In this document: piece after piece, positions 27,201-36,416 of the stretch
How positions within the stretch are numbered: the first letter of the stretch is position 1
Layout of the letters: each line of letters begins with the position of its first letter
Source of the DNA: Maribacter sp044594925
Lineage (GTDB): Bacteria > Bacteroidota > Bacteroidia > Flavobacteriales > Flavobacteriaceae
DNA length: 64,000 bases
NCBI RefSeq assembly: GCF_044594925.1
Contig: NZ_CP138991.1
Span: 2,480,001-2,544,000 of the forward strand
Direction of reading: 5' to 3'
The notes under the pieces: generated by a model
The model's database searches: none
The model's input: the letters and a program-made list of their open reading frames with translations, nothing else
What the model was told of the DNA's origin: nothing
Translations under genes and position numbers: made by a program

Positions 27201-27307
27201 GTACCGGATACCGTATAACTTGATTGCGCAAAGCCAATCGAACTTATCAGTAAAAAGGAAAAGAACAATAGTGATCCTAACCATTTATTTTTTTGTTGTT
27301 TGAACAT
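24278..27307 (-). CDS. SusC/RagA-family TonB-dependent outer-membrane transporter
   Basis: A 1009-residue protein: signal peptide ending GFAQ, a carboxypeptidase-regulatory-like beta domain (YTVSGTVTDDSNVPVPGANV), a TonB-box-like stretch (LDEVVVVGYGS), a plug domain with IQGRAAGVVVQSNNG and VDGFVGA, then the large beta-barrel, ending in an aromatic residue (VNFSVNLKF). It imports oligosaccharides through the outer membrane with energy from TonB. SusD follows after 18 bp; the hybrid sensor gene ends 210 bp upstream on the same strand. Base composition is strikingly G+C-rich (36 of 60 at 26701-26760). A TAnnTTTG-like box on the minus strand (27427-27434) could be its promoter. Confidence 0.96.
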   Translation of the reverse strand: MFKQQKNKWLGSLLFFSFLLISSIGFAQSSYTVSGTVTDDSNVPVPGANVVISGTTTGTSTDFDGNFSIMAKEGDVLEFSSLGFTTVTRTVTGQSRIDVTLAEDSAQLDEVVVVGYGSRKKSDITGSVSSVKSEELNAFPVLDAAQAIQGRAAGVVVQSNNGGEPGAPINIQIRGNTSINASSAPLIVVDGFVGATFPQPNDIESIEILKDASATAIYGSRGSNGVVLVTTKKGRKGKLSVEFNTNYSIQNTANELDLLNADQFATYQQAINPGYTQGSANTDWQDLLYRSGSTQNHQFAFSGGTDKVNFYASATYFKQEGVVVNSEFERVSFLSNIDAQVTDKLKLGFNLFGSRGSKDGVPTQSTGETANGGGDDVISLLFRFAPDQPVQDANGVNTINSVGDNVDNPFAVATEGVNETKTDNYRANLYADYDIVKNLSFKTTFGLSTANGTEGVFRPSTLVVTAGAGTGGRATVQNFKRTSLLSENYLTYNKEIGKGNLNLLAGYSYQKTSTERFSAGASGFTSDSFSYFNLQSGAVQLIPTSSFSETEIQSQFGRLNYDYDDKYLITATVRRDGASNFAENEKYAIFPSGALGWKVSNENFLKDHKTISNLKLRASYGVTGNQAIAAYQSLASFGSVFTPINGTTVINVTPNQVANPDLKWESSFQTNLGLDLGLFNNRVSLSLDYYNIDTKDLIIEDTSQPQFLGFLTAASLRNVGEVNNKGFEVTLNTRNISNDNFSWTTDFNWSRNRNEFVTLLNGEDIFQDASPGYFNVPRTHVLREGEAVGVFWGFDYKGVYQGGALPEGTALLAGSDVGDQLFADLDGSGDITTDDQTIIGDPNPDWTMGITNNFSYKNFDLNIFFQGSFGGDVMNLTNVQLFNGDSNATTAILDSWTPTNTDTDIPRARLRGKQITSRFVEDGSYLRLKNLALGYNLPQEVTDRIGMDNVRFSISGQNLLTFTNYSGLDPEVSYGVVGQDSSASNTTNGFDFGNYPTVRSVNFSVNLKF

Positions 27308-27516
27308 AGGGTATGAATTTTGAGTTAGTTTGATTACTTGTTAAATTGAAATACCACGAAATCAAAAAAATAGTTCACTATTGTTGAAACAGAATTCCGA
27401 ACTATTTAATCCCTTCCGGCATGACCCAAAATTAAAAGAATGTACATTATCAGAAATACAGAAATAGGGGTAGAATAATCCCAAAACCCTCTTTTAAGCC
27501 CTATAAAATCGAAGAA

Positions 27517-30500
27517 TTAATTTAAATCAAAGAATTTTTCTGAGAATTTTTCAATATAGGCTGTTGGACTTAAACCGAATTTTTTATGAAAGCATTTACT
27601 GAAGTACTTAGGGTTTTTAAACCCTACTTGGTATCCAACTTCGGAGATATTAAGATTTCCATGTTCTAATAATTGAGCAGCACGTTTCATCCTAATTTCC
27701 TGAATAAAATCATTTGGGGTAAAGTTAGTCCAAGCCTTAATCTTAGTAAACAATAAAGTTCTGCTTACTCCAAGTTCCGTGCTAAAAGTGATGATATCAA
27801 ATTGATCATTTGATATGTTATCTTCAACAATCTGTAAGGCCTTCTTCAGCAATTGCTCATCTATTGACGAGATTACGATTTCATTTGGAGTGAAACTTTG
27901 CTCATCCCCAAATTTTGTACGCAGTCGCTTGTTCGAATCTATTAAATTCTTGATGCGTAGTTTAAACTCCTTCACATTAAAAGGCTTGCTAATATAATCG
28001 TCAGCACCACTTTCTAGACCTTCAAACTTATATAAGAGCGAAGTTCTTGATGTAAGTAGTATTACAGGAATATGACTGGTCTTGATGTTTTCCTTAATCC
28101 TGGCACACAGCTCAGTTCCGACCATAATAGGCATTATTACGTCAGAAACAATTAGCGTTGGAACATATTTCACTGCTTTTTTTAAGGCCTCCTTACCATT
28201 TCCTGCTTCAATTACATTGTAAGTGTCCTTTAAAATATCTTTAATGAAATTTCGTAAGGGTACATTATCTTCTACGATAAGAACAAGGTCTCGCTCCTTG
28301 TCAATTGCGAGCTGTTCTGAGCTTAAGAACATATCTGTTGATGGGGTTTTGGCTAATTGTGAAGTATACAGTTCTACATCATCACTAAACTTAAAATCCG
28401 TTATAATTTCATCTTCGCTGATATGCTCCTTCCCTAATTTTAGCGCTACTCTAAACGTACTTCCTGTTTTTGAATTACTTAGTACGGAAATTTCTCCTTT
28501 ATGCAAATCCACAATACTTTTTGCAATAGAGAGTCCTATACCCGTTCCTGTATTTTGAGAAGTATCCCCTTTTACATAATCGGGAATTTCAAAAAATCGT
28601 TCAAAAACCTTATCCTCATATTTTGCCGGAATCCCAGGTCCGGAATCAATGACGTCTATGACAGCCTGATTATTATAATTTCTTACCCTTATCGTTATTT
28701 CACCACCTTCCGGAGTATATTTAAAGGCGTTAGAAATTAAATTGTAGAAAACTTGTTCTAATTTAGGACGATCATAATACACCAATACTTCCTCTTCATC
28801 GGTCACAAAGTTGTATTCATAATTATTACCCTTGGCAAATTCTGAAAAGGACAGAAAAATTTCTTTCAAAAATTTTATCAAATTTCCTTCTGCTGATTCA
28901 AGCATGTACTTCTTATGTTCCAATTTTCTGAAATCCATGAGCCTATTAATGAGCTGTAGCAGATGATTGGCATTACTTTCGATAACCAGTAATTTTTTAT
29001 AAACCACACTACTACCCTTATAATCTGCCAGTAATTGCTGTAACGGACCGGTGATTAAAGTTAAGGGCGTTCTAAATTCATGGGAGACATTTGTGAAAAA
29101 TCTTAGTTTTGCATCATTAATATCCCGATTTCTTTCATTTTCTAAATGTTCTAGTTGCAGCTTGTGCTTTAATTTTGTCCTTGAACGTATTATATCTATT
29201 AGACCGAATAATGCTCCTAATATGGCTAAAGTATATAATGCAAATGCCCATTTACTGAACCAAGGTGCAGGACGGACCACGATTTTTAAAGTAGTTGGTT
29301 CCGTATTCCATAATTTATCGTTGTTTGCCCCCTTGACTTCAAAAATATAATTTCCTGGTTTTTGAATAGTATAATTTGCGCTGGTTTGATCTGTCAACGT
29401 CCAGTTCTCTTCCAACCCTACCATGCGATATTGATATTGATTACCATCTGGGTTGATGAAATTGGGCATGGTAAAATCAATGGAAAAATTGGCATTGTCA
29501 TAGTCAAGCGCTATCTCCTTCGTAAAGGGCATACTTCGGGATAAAACCTCATTTTCATCGCCCACCAAGACAGATTCATTCTTCACTTTAAGATCTGTGA
29601 GTATAACTTGAGGATTAAAATCATTACGAACAATAGCCCTAGAATCAAAAAACGAAACTCCTTCTGGACCCCCAAAATATAATCTTGAACTTCCTTGCTT
29701 AAGGGCTGCTCCGCTGCTAAATTCATTTCCCACCAAACCATCTCGTTCCGTATATACTACAAAAGAGTCATCAGTTACATTATATTTTAAAAGACCTTGA
29801 TTACTGCTCATCCAAAGTTTATTACGCTCATCTTCCAGAATAGCATATATAGAGGTTATTTGCCGGGTTGTCCTTATAGGTACTTGGTTAAATGTTTTAC
29901 CATCAAAGCGAAATAGACCTTTTGCTCTGATACCTACCCATATAGTACCTCTTGCGTCTTGGAAAATTGTTAATATATCATCACCAGAACCCGTTTCACT
30001 ATCATAGAAAAACCTTGTGCTTCGCTTTTCTGAGTAACCACCATTGGCGTATGTTAATAGATTAAGACCTCCTTGGGTACCTACCCAGACATTAGAACTT
30101 TTATCCACCATTAAACTTCTAATCCTGTTACTGGACAGACCTTTTGACTCTGCTTTATGACTATCAAAAATCACATAGGTTCTTTTCTCAGTATCATAAT
30201 TTATAAGTCCTTGACCAAATGTACCGAACCAAATATCATTATGAATTCCCTTTTTTATCGTGTAAGTGCCTGATTCGCTTAACAAAGTATTCAATTCTTC
30301 GGTTAAAAGATTTGTCACAAAACGATTGCTAGCTATATCATATGTTTTAACCCCTTTATTAAAAGTACCAATCCATAGTTTTTGATTATCAATAAGTAAT
30401 GATTTAATATTGTTGCTCCCTAAGACTTTATTGTTTTCAGTGTTGATGTAACGCACATCATTTATCCTCTTACTGAAAATAGTTAGTCCGCCACCTTCGG

Positions 30501-31626
30501 TCCCCAAATACAGGTTACCCTCCGCATCATCGACGATAGAACTAACCACCTTATGTCCCAATCGTTTTATACCTGAAGACTCTTTGAAATTTAGAAAATT
30601 AGTATTGGAAGCGTCCCATATATCAACACCCCCATAGTACGAGCCTACCCAAATAGATCCCTTTTTATCCTTGAAAATAGATTTCACGTAATTATGACTT
30701 AAACTATTTTCTTCATTGGGCTCGTACTTTATAGTTCTTACGAGACCATCATTATTATTAATAAGGTGAACTCCATCCGAACTACCGACCCATAGCATTC
30801 CGTTACCTACGGCAGCTACAGCCCTGACATCCTCATCCATATTAATAATATCCCTGGGAAGAAAACGTTCAGAAATTAAATCGAACTTAAAAAGACCCTT
30901 ATTTTTTGTTCCAACACAAAGCGTATTCTCATCGCAGACCGTTATTGTTTGAACAAAAAGATCTTTCTCAATATCCTTGGGGCTATAGGTTTTGAACACA
31001 AATTTATTGTCATTGGAGACCACTTTGCAAAACCCTTTTGAAGTGCCAATCCAAATTGTTCCGTTATTCGCCTGTTCAATGCTTAAAATATAATCTGATG
31101 GCAAGGAATTGATAAGGTCATTTGCATTCTCGTAAATATTTGTAAAACTATTATTGGATTTGTTAAGCACGGAAAGTCCGTTAGAAGTTCCTAGCCAAAT
31201 CTCACCATTAGAGACTTCTTCAATATCCCAAATAGTGTTATTACTTAAAGAAGTTTTTTCATTAAAATGATAGTATCGTTCAAAGGAATCATGAATTGGG
31301 TCATACTTGTTCAATCCGTTATAGGTGCCAATCCATATATTACCGTCCGTATCTTGTTTTATTGATAGTATATCACTGTTACTAATTGAAGTACTATCGC
31401 CACCTATAGTCCTAAAGACTCTAAAGCCAGTACCATCGTAAAGGTTTAGTCCGTCTCGAGTTCCTAGCCACATCCTACCCAGATTATCCTGTTCAATGGA
31501 AATAACAGAACTTTGAGAAAGTCCATCCGAAGTATTCAGGTGTTTGAATTGATACGTACTGGGTGCGCTTTGCCCAAAACTTAAAATCCAATTAAGCATT
31601 AAAAATACGACCAACCTGATTTTCAT
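27517..31626 (-). CDS. hybrid two-component system sensor/regulator (one-protein HTCS)
   Basis: About 1369 residues from the ATG at 31626, which puts the signal segment (KIRLVVFLMLNWILSFGQ) at the N-terminus; an ATG at 31665 is also open. Order: periplasmic two-bladed-propeller sensor built from many reg_prop repeats (IGTYNGLNKYD, LGTSNGLSVL and similar), a Y_Y_Y domain (~720-790), one membrane helix (~795-815), histidine kinase with His849 in VSHEFRTPLT, HATPase with NLISNAFKYTPEGG, receiver with Asp1162 in VSDVIMPIM, and an AraC-type helix-turn-helix at the C-terminus. It senses an oligosaccharide in the periplasm and switches on the neighbouring SusC/D locus. It lies immediately upstream of SusC on the same strand. 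Confidence 0.95.
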   Translation of the reverse strand: MKIRLVVFLMLNWILSFGQSAPSTYQFKHLNTSDGLSQSSVISIEQDNLGRMWLGTRDGLNLYDGTGFRVFRTIGGDSTSISNSDILSIKQDTDGNIWIGTYNGLNKYDPIHDSFERYYHFNEKTSLSNNTIWDIEEVSNGEIWLGTSNGLSVLNKSNNSFTNIYENANDLINSLPSDYILSIEQANNGTIWIGTSKGFCKVVSNDNKFVFKTYSPKDIEKDLFVQTITVCDENTLCVGTKNKGLFKFDLISERFLPRDIINMDEDVRAVAAVGNGMLWVGSSDGVHLINNNDGLVRTIKYEPNEENSLSHNYVKSIFKDKKGSIWVGSYYGGVDIWDASNTNFLNFKESSGIKRLGHKVVSSIVDDAEGNLYLGTEGGGLTIFSKRINDVRYINTENNKVLGSNNIKSLLIDNQKLWIGTFNKGVKTYDIASNRFVTNLLTEELNTLLSESGTYTIKKGIHNDIWFGTFGQGLINYDTEKRTYVIFDSHKAESKGLSSNRIRSLMVDKSSNVWVGTQGGLNLLTYANGGYSEKRSTRFFYDSETGSGDDILTIFQDARGTIWVGIRAKGLFRFDGKTFNQVPIRTTRQITSIYAILEDERNKLWMSSNQGLLKYNVTDDSFVVYTERDGLVGNEFSSGAALKQGSSRLYFGGPEGVSFFDSRAIVRNDFNPQVILTDLKVKNESVLVGDENEVLSRSMPFTKEIALDYDNANFSIDFTMPNFINPDGNQYQYRMVGLEENWTLTDQTSANYTIQKPGNYIFEVKGANNDKLWNTEPTTLKIVVRPAPWFSKWAFALYTLAILGALFGLIDIIRSRTKLKHKLQLEHLENERNRDINDAKLRFFTNVSHEFRTPLTLITGPLQQLLADYKGSSVVYKKLLVIESNANHLLQLINRLMDFRKLEHKKYMLESAEGNLIKFLKEIFLSFSEFAKGNNYEYNFVTDEEEVLVYYDRPKLEQVFYNLISNAFKYTPEGGEITIRVRNYNNQAVIDVIDSGPGIPAKYEDKVFERFFEIPDYVKGDTSQNTGTGIGLSIAKSIVDLHKGEISVLSNSKTGSTFRVALKLGKEHISEDEIITDFKFSDDVELYTSQLAKTPSTDMFLSSEQLAIDKERDLVLIVEDNVPLRNFIKDILKDTYNVIEAGNGKEALKKAVKYVPTLIVSDVIMPIMVGTELCARIKENIKTSHIPVILLTSRTSLLYKFEGLESGADDYISKPFNVKEFKLRIKNLIDSNKRLRTKFGDEQSFTPNEIVISSIDEQLLKKALQIVEDNISNDQFDIITFSTELGVSRTLLFTKIKAWTNFTPNDFIQEIRMKRAAQLLEHGNLNISEVGYQVGFKNPKYFSKCFHKKFGLSPTAYIEKFSEKFFDLN

Positions 31627-31665
31627 AAATCGAAAAAAATACCTTTTAAAATTGTAATGGTCCAT

Positions 31666-31971
31666 CTATAAAGATAATACAAATGTACCAGCCTTATGCT
31701 TACCTTTCTTTAAACTGATAATCCTACGAAGAAGAAATAATTTCTTTTCTTTCAACAAATATTCTCAAATAATTTTAGGAACAAGATACTACAGGATACG
31801 TATAATTGAGGTATGAAGTAGTTTTAGAACTTATGAAACGGACTTATTTACCCCTTATTTGCACTATTGTTTAGGTATGTCATTAGTTCTTTTAAATTAA
31901 AAGCTTGAAATTTGAGTAAACGGCGATTATTACTACATTTCCGCCAACTAGTTTTAAAATAACACTTAAGA
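31666..31971. promoter_or_regulatory. divergent intergenic region between HTCS and uronate operon
   Basis: About 300 bp with no credible gene. It must hold the promoters of the minus-strand HTCS gene and the plus-strand uronate operon. On the minus strand a perfect TAnnTTTG box (TACATTTG, 31680-31687) stands about 55 bp before the HTCS start; a matching -33 TTTG is not clear. The short string TACTACAGGATACGTA (31787-31802) resembles other upstream TACAGGA elements in this window. No clear plus-strand promoter was found. Confidence 0.4.
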
Positions 31972-32802
31972 ATGAAGAAAAAAGTAGTTGTACTAACAGG
32001 AGCCGGTGGTGTTCTTTGTAGTACTTTGGCACTGGCCCTAGCAAAGGAAGGTCATAAAATAGCAGTATTGGATTTAAAGAAAGAAGCTGCAACAAATGTC
32101 GCAGATGAAATAAACAACAATGGAGGAAAAGCGATAGGCGTGGTAGCCAATGTTTTGGAAAAAGAGTCACTCACGGCTGCTAAAAAGGAAATAAATTCGG
32201 AATTAGGTCCTTGCGATATTCTAGTGAACGGTGCCGGTGGCAATCATCCTTTGGGTACTACCAGTAATCCATACTTGGAACAAGAGGATTTGGAAAACAC
32301 AACGGAAGGGTTTAAAACCTTTTTTGATCTGGACAGTTCCGGAATACAGTTTACGTTTAACCTTAATTTTATAGGGACCTTATTGCCCACTCAAATATTT
32401 GCTCAAGATATGGTAGGTAGAGACGGATGTAGCATTTTAAATATATCCTCTATGAACGCCTTTACGCCATTGACAAAAATTCCTGCCTATAGTGGAGCAA
32501 AAGCGGCCGTTTCTAATTTTACCCAGTGGCTCGCTGTTCATTTTTCAAAAGTAGGCATACGCGTTAATGCGTTAGCGCCAGGTTTTTTCTTAACCGACCA
32601 AAATAGGGCTTTATTAACCGAAGGTGATGGCTCGTTAACACCAAGAGGAAATACAATCATTGGACAAACACCGATGGGACGTTTTGGAACCCCGGAAGAT
32701 CTTGTTGGAACAACTTTGTGGCTATGTGGAGAAGGCGCAGCGTTTGTTACCGGAGTCGTAGTACCAGTAGATGGAGGTTTTAGCGCATTTAGCGGAGTTT
32801 AA
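31972..32802 (+). CDS. uxuB: D-mannonate oxidoreductase (fructuronate reductase), SDR type
   Basis: A 276-residue cytoplasmic short-chain dehydrogenase. The nucleotide site reads LTGAGGVLCSTLA, a variant characteristic of the SDR-type D-mannonate oxidoreductase branch rather than the common TGxxxGIG. The active site has NISSMNAF and Tyr-x3-Lys in AYSGAKAAVSNF. It reduces D-fructuronate to D-mannonate, the step between UxaC (44083-45483) and UxuA (34272-35468). It is the first gene of the uronate operon and is followed by the sulfatase after 20 bp. Other SDR activities are possible, but the context with UxuA and UxaC makes this assignment strong. Confidence 0.88.
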   Translation: MKKKVVVLTGAGGVLCSTLALALAKEGHKIAVLDLKKEAATNVADEINNNGGKAIGVVANVLEKESLTAAKKEINSELGPCDILVNGAGGNHPLGTTSNPYLEQEDLENTTEGFKTFFDLDSSGIQFTFNLNFIGTLLPTQIFAQDMVGRDGCSILNISSMNAFTPLTKIPAYSGAKAAVSNFTQWLAVHFSKVGIRVNALAPGFFLTDQNRALLTEGDGSLTPRGNTIIGQTPMGRFGTPEDLVGTTLWLCGEGAAFVTGVVVPVDGGFSAFSGV

Positions 32803-32822
32803 CTAATAAACCAAAGTAATTA

Positions 32823-34259
32823 ATGTACAATAGAAGCGTCATTGTTATTCTGTCCCTATTAACACTAGGCATAGGTACCTATGCGCAAACCGAAAAACCT
32901 AAGAATATTCTTCTTATTTGTGTTGATGACCTACGTCCAGAGTTAGCCTCTTTTGGGCAAGAGTATATTCATTCTCCAAACATTGACAAACTCGCACAAA
33001 AAGGACGTGCGTTTATGAATCATTACGTAAATGCACCTAGCTGTGGCCCTTCTCGATACACCCTGTTGACCGGGACTTACGGACCCTCTAGGAACGATGC
33101 GCTTTTTCAACGGGCTGAAAAAATTTCAAAGGAAACCAAGAACACGCATCCGTCAATGCCGGAATGGTTTAGAAGCCACGGATACAGAACAGTTTCCATA
33201 GGTAAAGTATCCCATCACCCGGGTGGCTTGGGAGGTAAAAACTGGAACGATAAGAACACTATTGAAATGCCCGGTGCATGGGATAGTAGTCTTATGCCCG
33301 TTGGGCCGTGGAAACATCCCCGCGGTGCCATGCACGGATTAAAGAATGGCACTATCCGTAGCAAAGAAAAAGGTACGATGCCCGTATACGAGTCCGCAAA
33401 TAACTTTGGCGACAGCTATCCGGACGACCTTATTACAGAAAAAGCACTTGCTGAGTTGGAAAGCTTAGCCTCGAACCCCGACCATCCGTTTTTTCTAGCG
33501 GTAGGTATTATAAAGCCACATTTACCTTTTGGGGTTCCTCAAAAATATTTAGATCGCTATGATACTATTTCAATTCCCAAAAACCCCTATCCCAATAAAC
33601 CAGATGGTAAAAGTACTTGGCATCCATCTAACGAGATAAGACGTTATGATTTCTTTGGAAAGGAACTTGAACTTGGTTCTGAACTGGATTTGGAACTTAA
33701 AAAATATTATGCCGCCTGCGTAAGTTATGTCGACGAACAAGTTGGCCAAATCCTTAGAAAGTTAAAGACAACAGGTGCAGACAAGAATACTGTGATAGTC
33801 CTTTGGGGAGACCATGGATGGAATTTAGGAGAGCATGGCATTTGGGGTAAACACAATCTTTTTGATGTAGCCTTAAAATCTCCTTTAATCATCACCACCC
33901 CACAAATGAAAAATCCTGGGGCAAAAGCCAAAGGTATTGTAGAAACCTTGGATATCTTTCCTACCTTATGTGACCTAACAGGAATTGTTAAAACAGCACA
34001 TGCCACTGGTAAATCTTTAGTACCTATGTTGGAAAATGCCAATAACCCGGGGCACTCGGCCGTATCGTACTGGAAAAAAGCCAAAACTATTCGCGTGCCC
34101 GATTATAGACTTATAGTACACGATGATAACTTTGCGGAACTTTACAACTATGAATCCATTGAAAAAGAAAATTTAAATATTGCAGAAAGCCATAGGGATA
34201 AAGTAAATGAATTGAAACGAATCCTTAAGTTAAAATTGAATAGCAAATTACATGATTAA
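32823..34259 (+). CDS. S1-family sulfatase, iduronate-2-sulfatase-like
   Basis: A 478-residue exported arylsulfatase-superfamily enzyme with a signal ending near YAQT. The N-terminal metal site is ICVDDLRPEL (Asp35, Asp36). The formylglycine motif is CGPSR with Cys74, which must be modified by a maturation enzyme not seen in this window. WGDHGWNLGEHGIWGKHNLFD supplies further metal and substrate ligands. Overall layout resembles iduronate-2-sulfatase-like S1 subfamilies. It would remove sulfate from a sulfated sugar of the imported or periplasmic oligosaccharide, for example a uronate or rhamnose unit of ulvan. Its position between uxuB and uxuA links desulfation with uronate use. Confidence 0.9.
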   Translation: MYNRSVIVILSLLTLGIGTYAQTEKPKNILLICVDDLRPELASFGQEYIHSPNIDKLAQKGRAFMNHYVNAPSCGPSRYTLLTGTYGPSRNDALFQRAEKISKETKNTHPSMPEWFRSHGYRTVSIGKVSHHPGGLGGKNWNDKNTIEMPGAWDSSLMPVGPWKHPRGAMHGLKNGTIRSKEKGTMPVYESANNFGDSYPDDLITEKALAELESLASNPDHPFFLAVGIIKPHLPFGVPQKYLDRYDTISIPKNPYPNKPDGKSTWHPSNEIRRYDFFGKELELGSELDLELKKYYAACVSYVDEQVGQILRKLKTTGADKNTVIVLWGDHGWNLGEHGIWGKHNLFDVALKSPLIITTPQMKNPGAKAKGIVETLDIFPTLCDLTGIVKTAHATGKSLVPMLENANNPGHSAVSYWKKAKTIRVPDYRLIVHDDNFAELYNYESIEKENLNIAESHRDKVNELKRILKLKLNSKLHD

Positions 34260-34271
34260 AAAAAATATAAA

Positions 34272-35468
34272 ATGAATTTGTCATTAGAACAAACATGGAG
34301 ATGGTATGGACCTAATGACCCTGTTTCACTAGCGGATATTAGGCAAGCGGGCGCTACAGGAATAGTATCTGCCTTACACCATATACCTAACGGAGAAGTT
34401 TGGCCCATTTCAGAAATTAAAAAAAGGAAAAATATGATTGAAGCAGCTGGCTTAAAATGGTCTGTTGTGGAGAGTGTGCCTATACATGAAGCTATTAAAA
34501 CACAAGCTGATGGCTATCTATCATATATCGAAAATTATAAGCAAACGCTTTCAAATTTAGGTGATTGTGGTATTGATATCGTTTGTTACAACTTTATGCC
34601 CGTGCTAGATTGGACACGAACCAATCTAGACTATGTCATAGAAGATGGTTCTACCGCCCTACGATTTGAGGCTGCCGCTTTTGCAGCATTTGAGTTGTTC
34701 CTATTAAAAAGACCTGGTGCTGAAACCGCATATTCAGAAACTCAAAAAGCGAAAGCAGAGGCCTATTTTAAAGGCTTGGATGATGCTGAAAAACAAAAAC
34801 TTTCCAACAATATCATTGCAGGACTACCTGGAGCAGAGGAAGGTTATTCCTTAGAGGAATTTAATACCATCTTGGCCACATATGATACCATCGATGCACC
34901 TAAACTTAAAAAGCATTTATTTGAATTCTTAGCGCATATTATCCCTATTGCCGAAAAAGCGGGGGTACTCATGTGCATTCATCCAGATGATCCACCTTAT
35001 CCTATTCTTGGTTTACCGAGAGTGGTCAGCACCGAACAAGATATCCTTGACATTTATAATGCAGTAGACAGTCCAAACAATGGACTAACATTTTGCACGG
35101 GTTCCTTTGGTGTAAGAGATGACAATGATTTAGCTAGGATGGTCAACCGACTGGGAAATCGCATTCACTTTATCCATTTACGAAGTACACAGCGCGATGC
35201 CGAAGGTAATTTTCATGAAGCTAACCATTTAGAAGGCGATGTGGACATGTACAGCGTAATGAAAGCTTTGGTACTAGAACAGGAAAAAAGAAAAAAGTTA
35301 GGTCGCAAGGATATTCGTATGCCCATGCGGCCAGACCACGGTCATAAGATGCTAGATGATTTACGTAAGAAAACGAATCCGGGCTACTCTGGAATTGGAA
35401 GATTGCGAGGTCTTGCAGAATTGCGCGGGCTTGAAGTTGGAATAAGAAAGTCAATTAACTTGGCATGA
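34272..35468 (+). CDS. uxuA: D-mannonate dehydratase
   Basis: A 398-residue cytoplasmic enzyme, the usual UxuA length. It dehydrates D-mannonate to 2-keto-3-deoxygluconate. Landmarks are the opening LEQTWRWYGPNDPVSL, ATGIVSALHHIPNGEVW, the metal-binding MCIHPDDPPYPILGLPRVV, HFIHLRSTQRD and the C-terminal MRPDHGHKMLDD. These are typical of the xylose-isomerase-like UxuA family and distinguish it from the enolase-type mannonate dehydratases. It lies 12 bp after the sulfatase gene; a 104-bp gap before kduI may contain an extra promoter. Confidence 0.95.
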   Translation: MNLSLEQTWRWYGPNDPVSLADIRQAGATGIVSALHHIPNGEVWPISEIKKRKNMIEAAGLKWSVVESVPIHEAIKTQADGYLSYIENYKQTLSNLGDCGIDIVCYNFMPVLDWTRTNLDYVIEDGSTALRFEAAAFAAFELFLLKRPGAETAYSETQKAKAEAYFKGLDDAEKQKLSNNIIAGLPGAEEGYSLEEFNTILATYDTIDAPKLKKHLFEFLAHIIPIAEKAGVLMCIHPDDPPYPILGLPRVVSTEQDILDIYNAVDSPNNGLTFCTGSFGVRDDNDLARMVNRLGNRIHFIHLRSTQRDAEGNFHEANHLEGDVDMYSVMKALVLEQEKRKKLGRKDIRMPMRPDHGHKMLDDLRKKTNPGYSGIGRLRGLAELRGLEVGIRKSINLA

Positions 35469-35572
35469 ATTCACGAATGATTAAAATGAAATAATCCTAA
35501 CATTTCGAGGCAAGCCTCAAAACATATAAATCTTGATTATCGAGTCAATACTTAATTAAAAAATAAAATAAA

Positions 35573-36412
35573 ATGTCCGTATCCTACGAAACACGATATG
35601 CCTCCAGTCCGGAAGCCGTTAAAAAATATGACACTACCGAATTAAGAAATGAATTCTTAATTGATAATCTCATGCAAAAAGGTAAAATTAATCTTACCTA
35701 TACACACTATGACCGTTACATTGCAGGTTCCGCGGTTCCAGATAGCCCTTTAAAATTGGAAGCCATAGACCCTTTAAAAGCAGGTTTTTTTCTGGAAAGA
35801 AGAGAGCTCGGAATTATCAATGTTGGTGATTCAGGGACAGTAGACGTAGATGGAACCACCTATAACTTAGCACATAAAGATGCTTTATACATAGGTAGTG
35901 GCGCTAAAGAGGTTATCTTTAAAAGTGATGACCCTGAAACGCCAGCCAAGTTCTATTTAAACTCTGCACCGGCACATACCTCCTATCCTACTAAAAAAGT
36001 TAGCCTCGCGGAGGCAAATAAGCTACAGTTGGGTTCTTTAGAAACCGCAAACCACCGAACGGTTAGCCAGATGATCATTGGTGGTGTAGTTACCACATGT
36101 CAACTACAGATGGGTATGACAGAACTTAAGACTGGTAGTGTATGGAATACCATGCCTGCCCATGTTCACGATAGAAGAATGGAAGTCTACTTCTATCTAG
36201 ATGTACCTGAAGGACAATCGGTTTGTCATTTTATGGGACAACCCCAAGAAACAAGACATATCTGGATGCAGAATCATGAGGCGGTAATTTCCCCACCATG
36301 GTCTATCCACTGTGGTTCAGGAACCTCTAACTACACCTTTATTTGGGGTATGGCTGGCGAAAATCTGGATTATGGCGATATGGATGTTGCCAAAATAACT
36401 GACTTAAGATAA
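35573..36412 (+). CDS. kduI: 5-dehydro-4-deoxy-D-glucuronate isomerase
   Basis: A 279-residue cytoplasmic cupin-type isomerase, family length. It turns the linear 4-deoxy-5-keto uronate, formed from unsaturated uronic acid after GH88/GH105 cleavage, into 3-deoxy-D-glycero-2,5-hexodiulosonate. The zinc site is seen in MPAHVHDRRMEVYFYLD; the HSMGxP-like end of the family appears as VISPPWSIHCGSGTSNYTFIWGM. It is followed after 4 bp by kduD, the next enzyme of the pathway. The gap in front contains a short hairpin GAGGC-AA-GCCTC (35507-35518) of unknown role. Confidence 0.96.
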   Translation: MSVSYETRYASSPEAVKKYDTTELRNEFLIDNLMQKGKINLTYTHYDRYIAGSAVPDSPLKLEAIDPLKAGFFLERRELGIINVGDSGTVDVDGTTYNLAHKDALYIGSGAKEVIFKSDDPETPAKFYLNSAPAHTSYPTKKVSLAEANKLQLGSLETANHRTVSQMIIGGVVTTCQLQMGMTELKTGSVWNTMPAHVHDRRMEVYFYLDVPEGQSVCHFMGQPQETRHIWMQNHEAVISPPWSIHCGSGTSNYTFIWGMAGENLDYGDMDVAKITDLR

Positions 36413-36416
36413 TACT

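Noticed and set aside
26477..27223. Long open frames (up to 248 codons) on the strand opposite susC and susD
   Set aside because: They run antisense to well-conserved SusC/SusD sequence; high G+C makes stop codons rare there. The translations have no signal, domain or composition typical of a gene.
35507..35518. GAGGC-AA-GCCTC hairpin before kduI as a terminator or riboswitch
   Set aside because: Stem too short, two-base loop, no T tract and no known riboswitch pattern.
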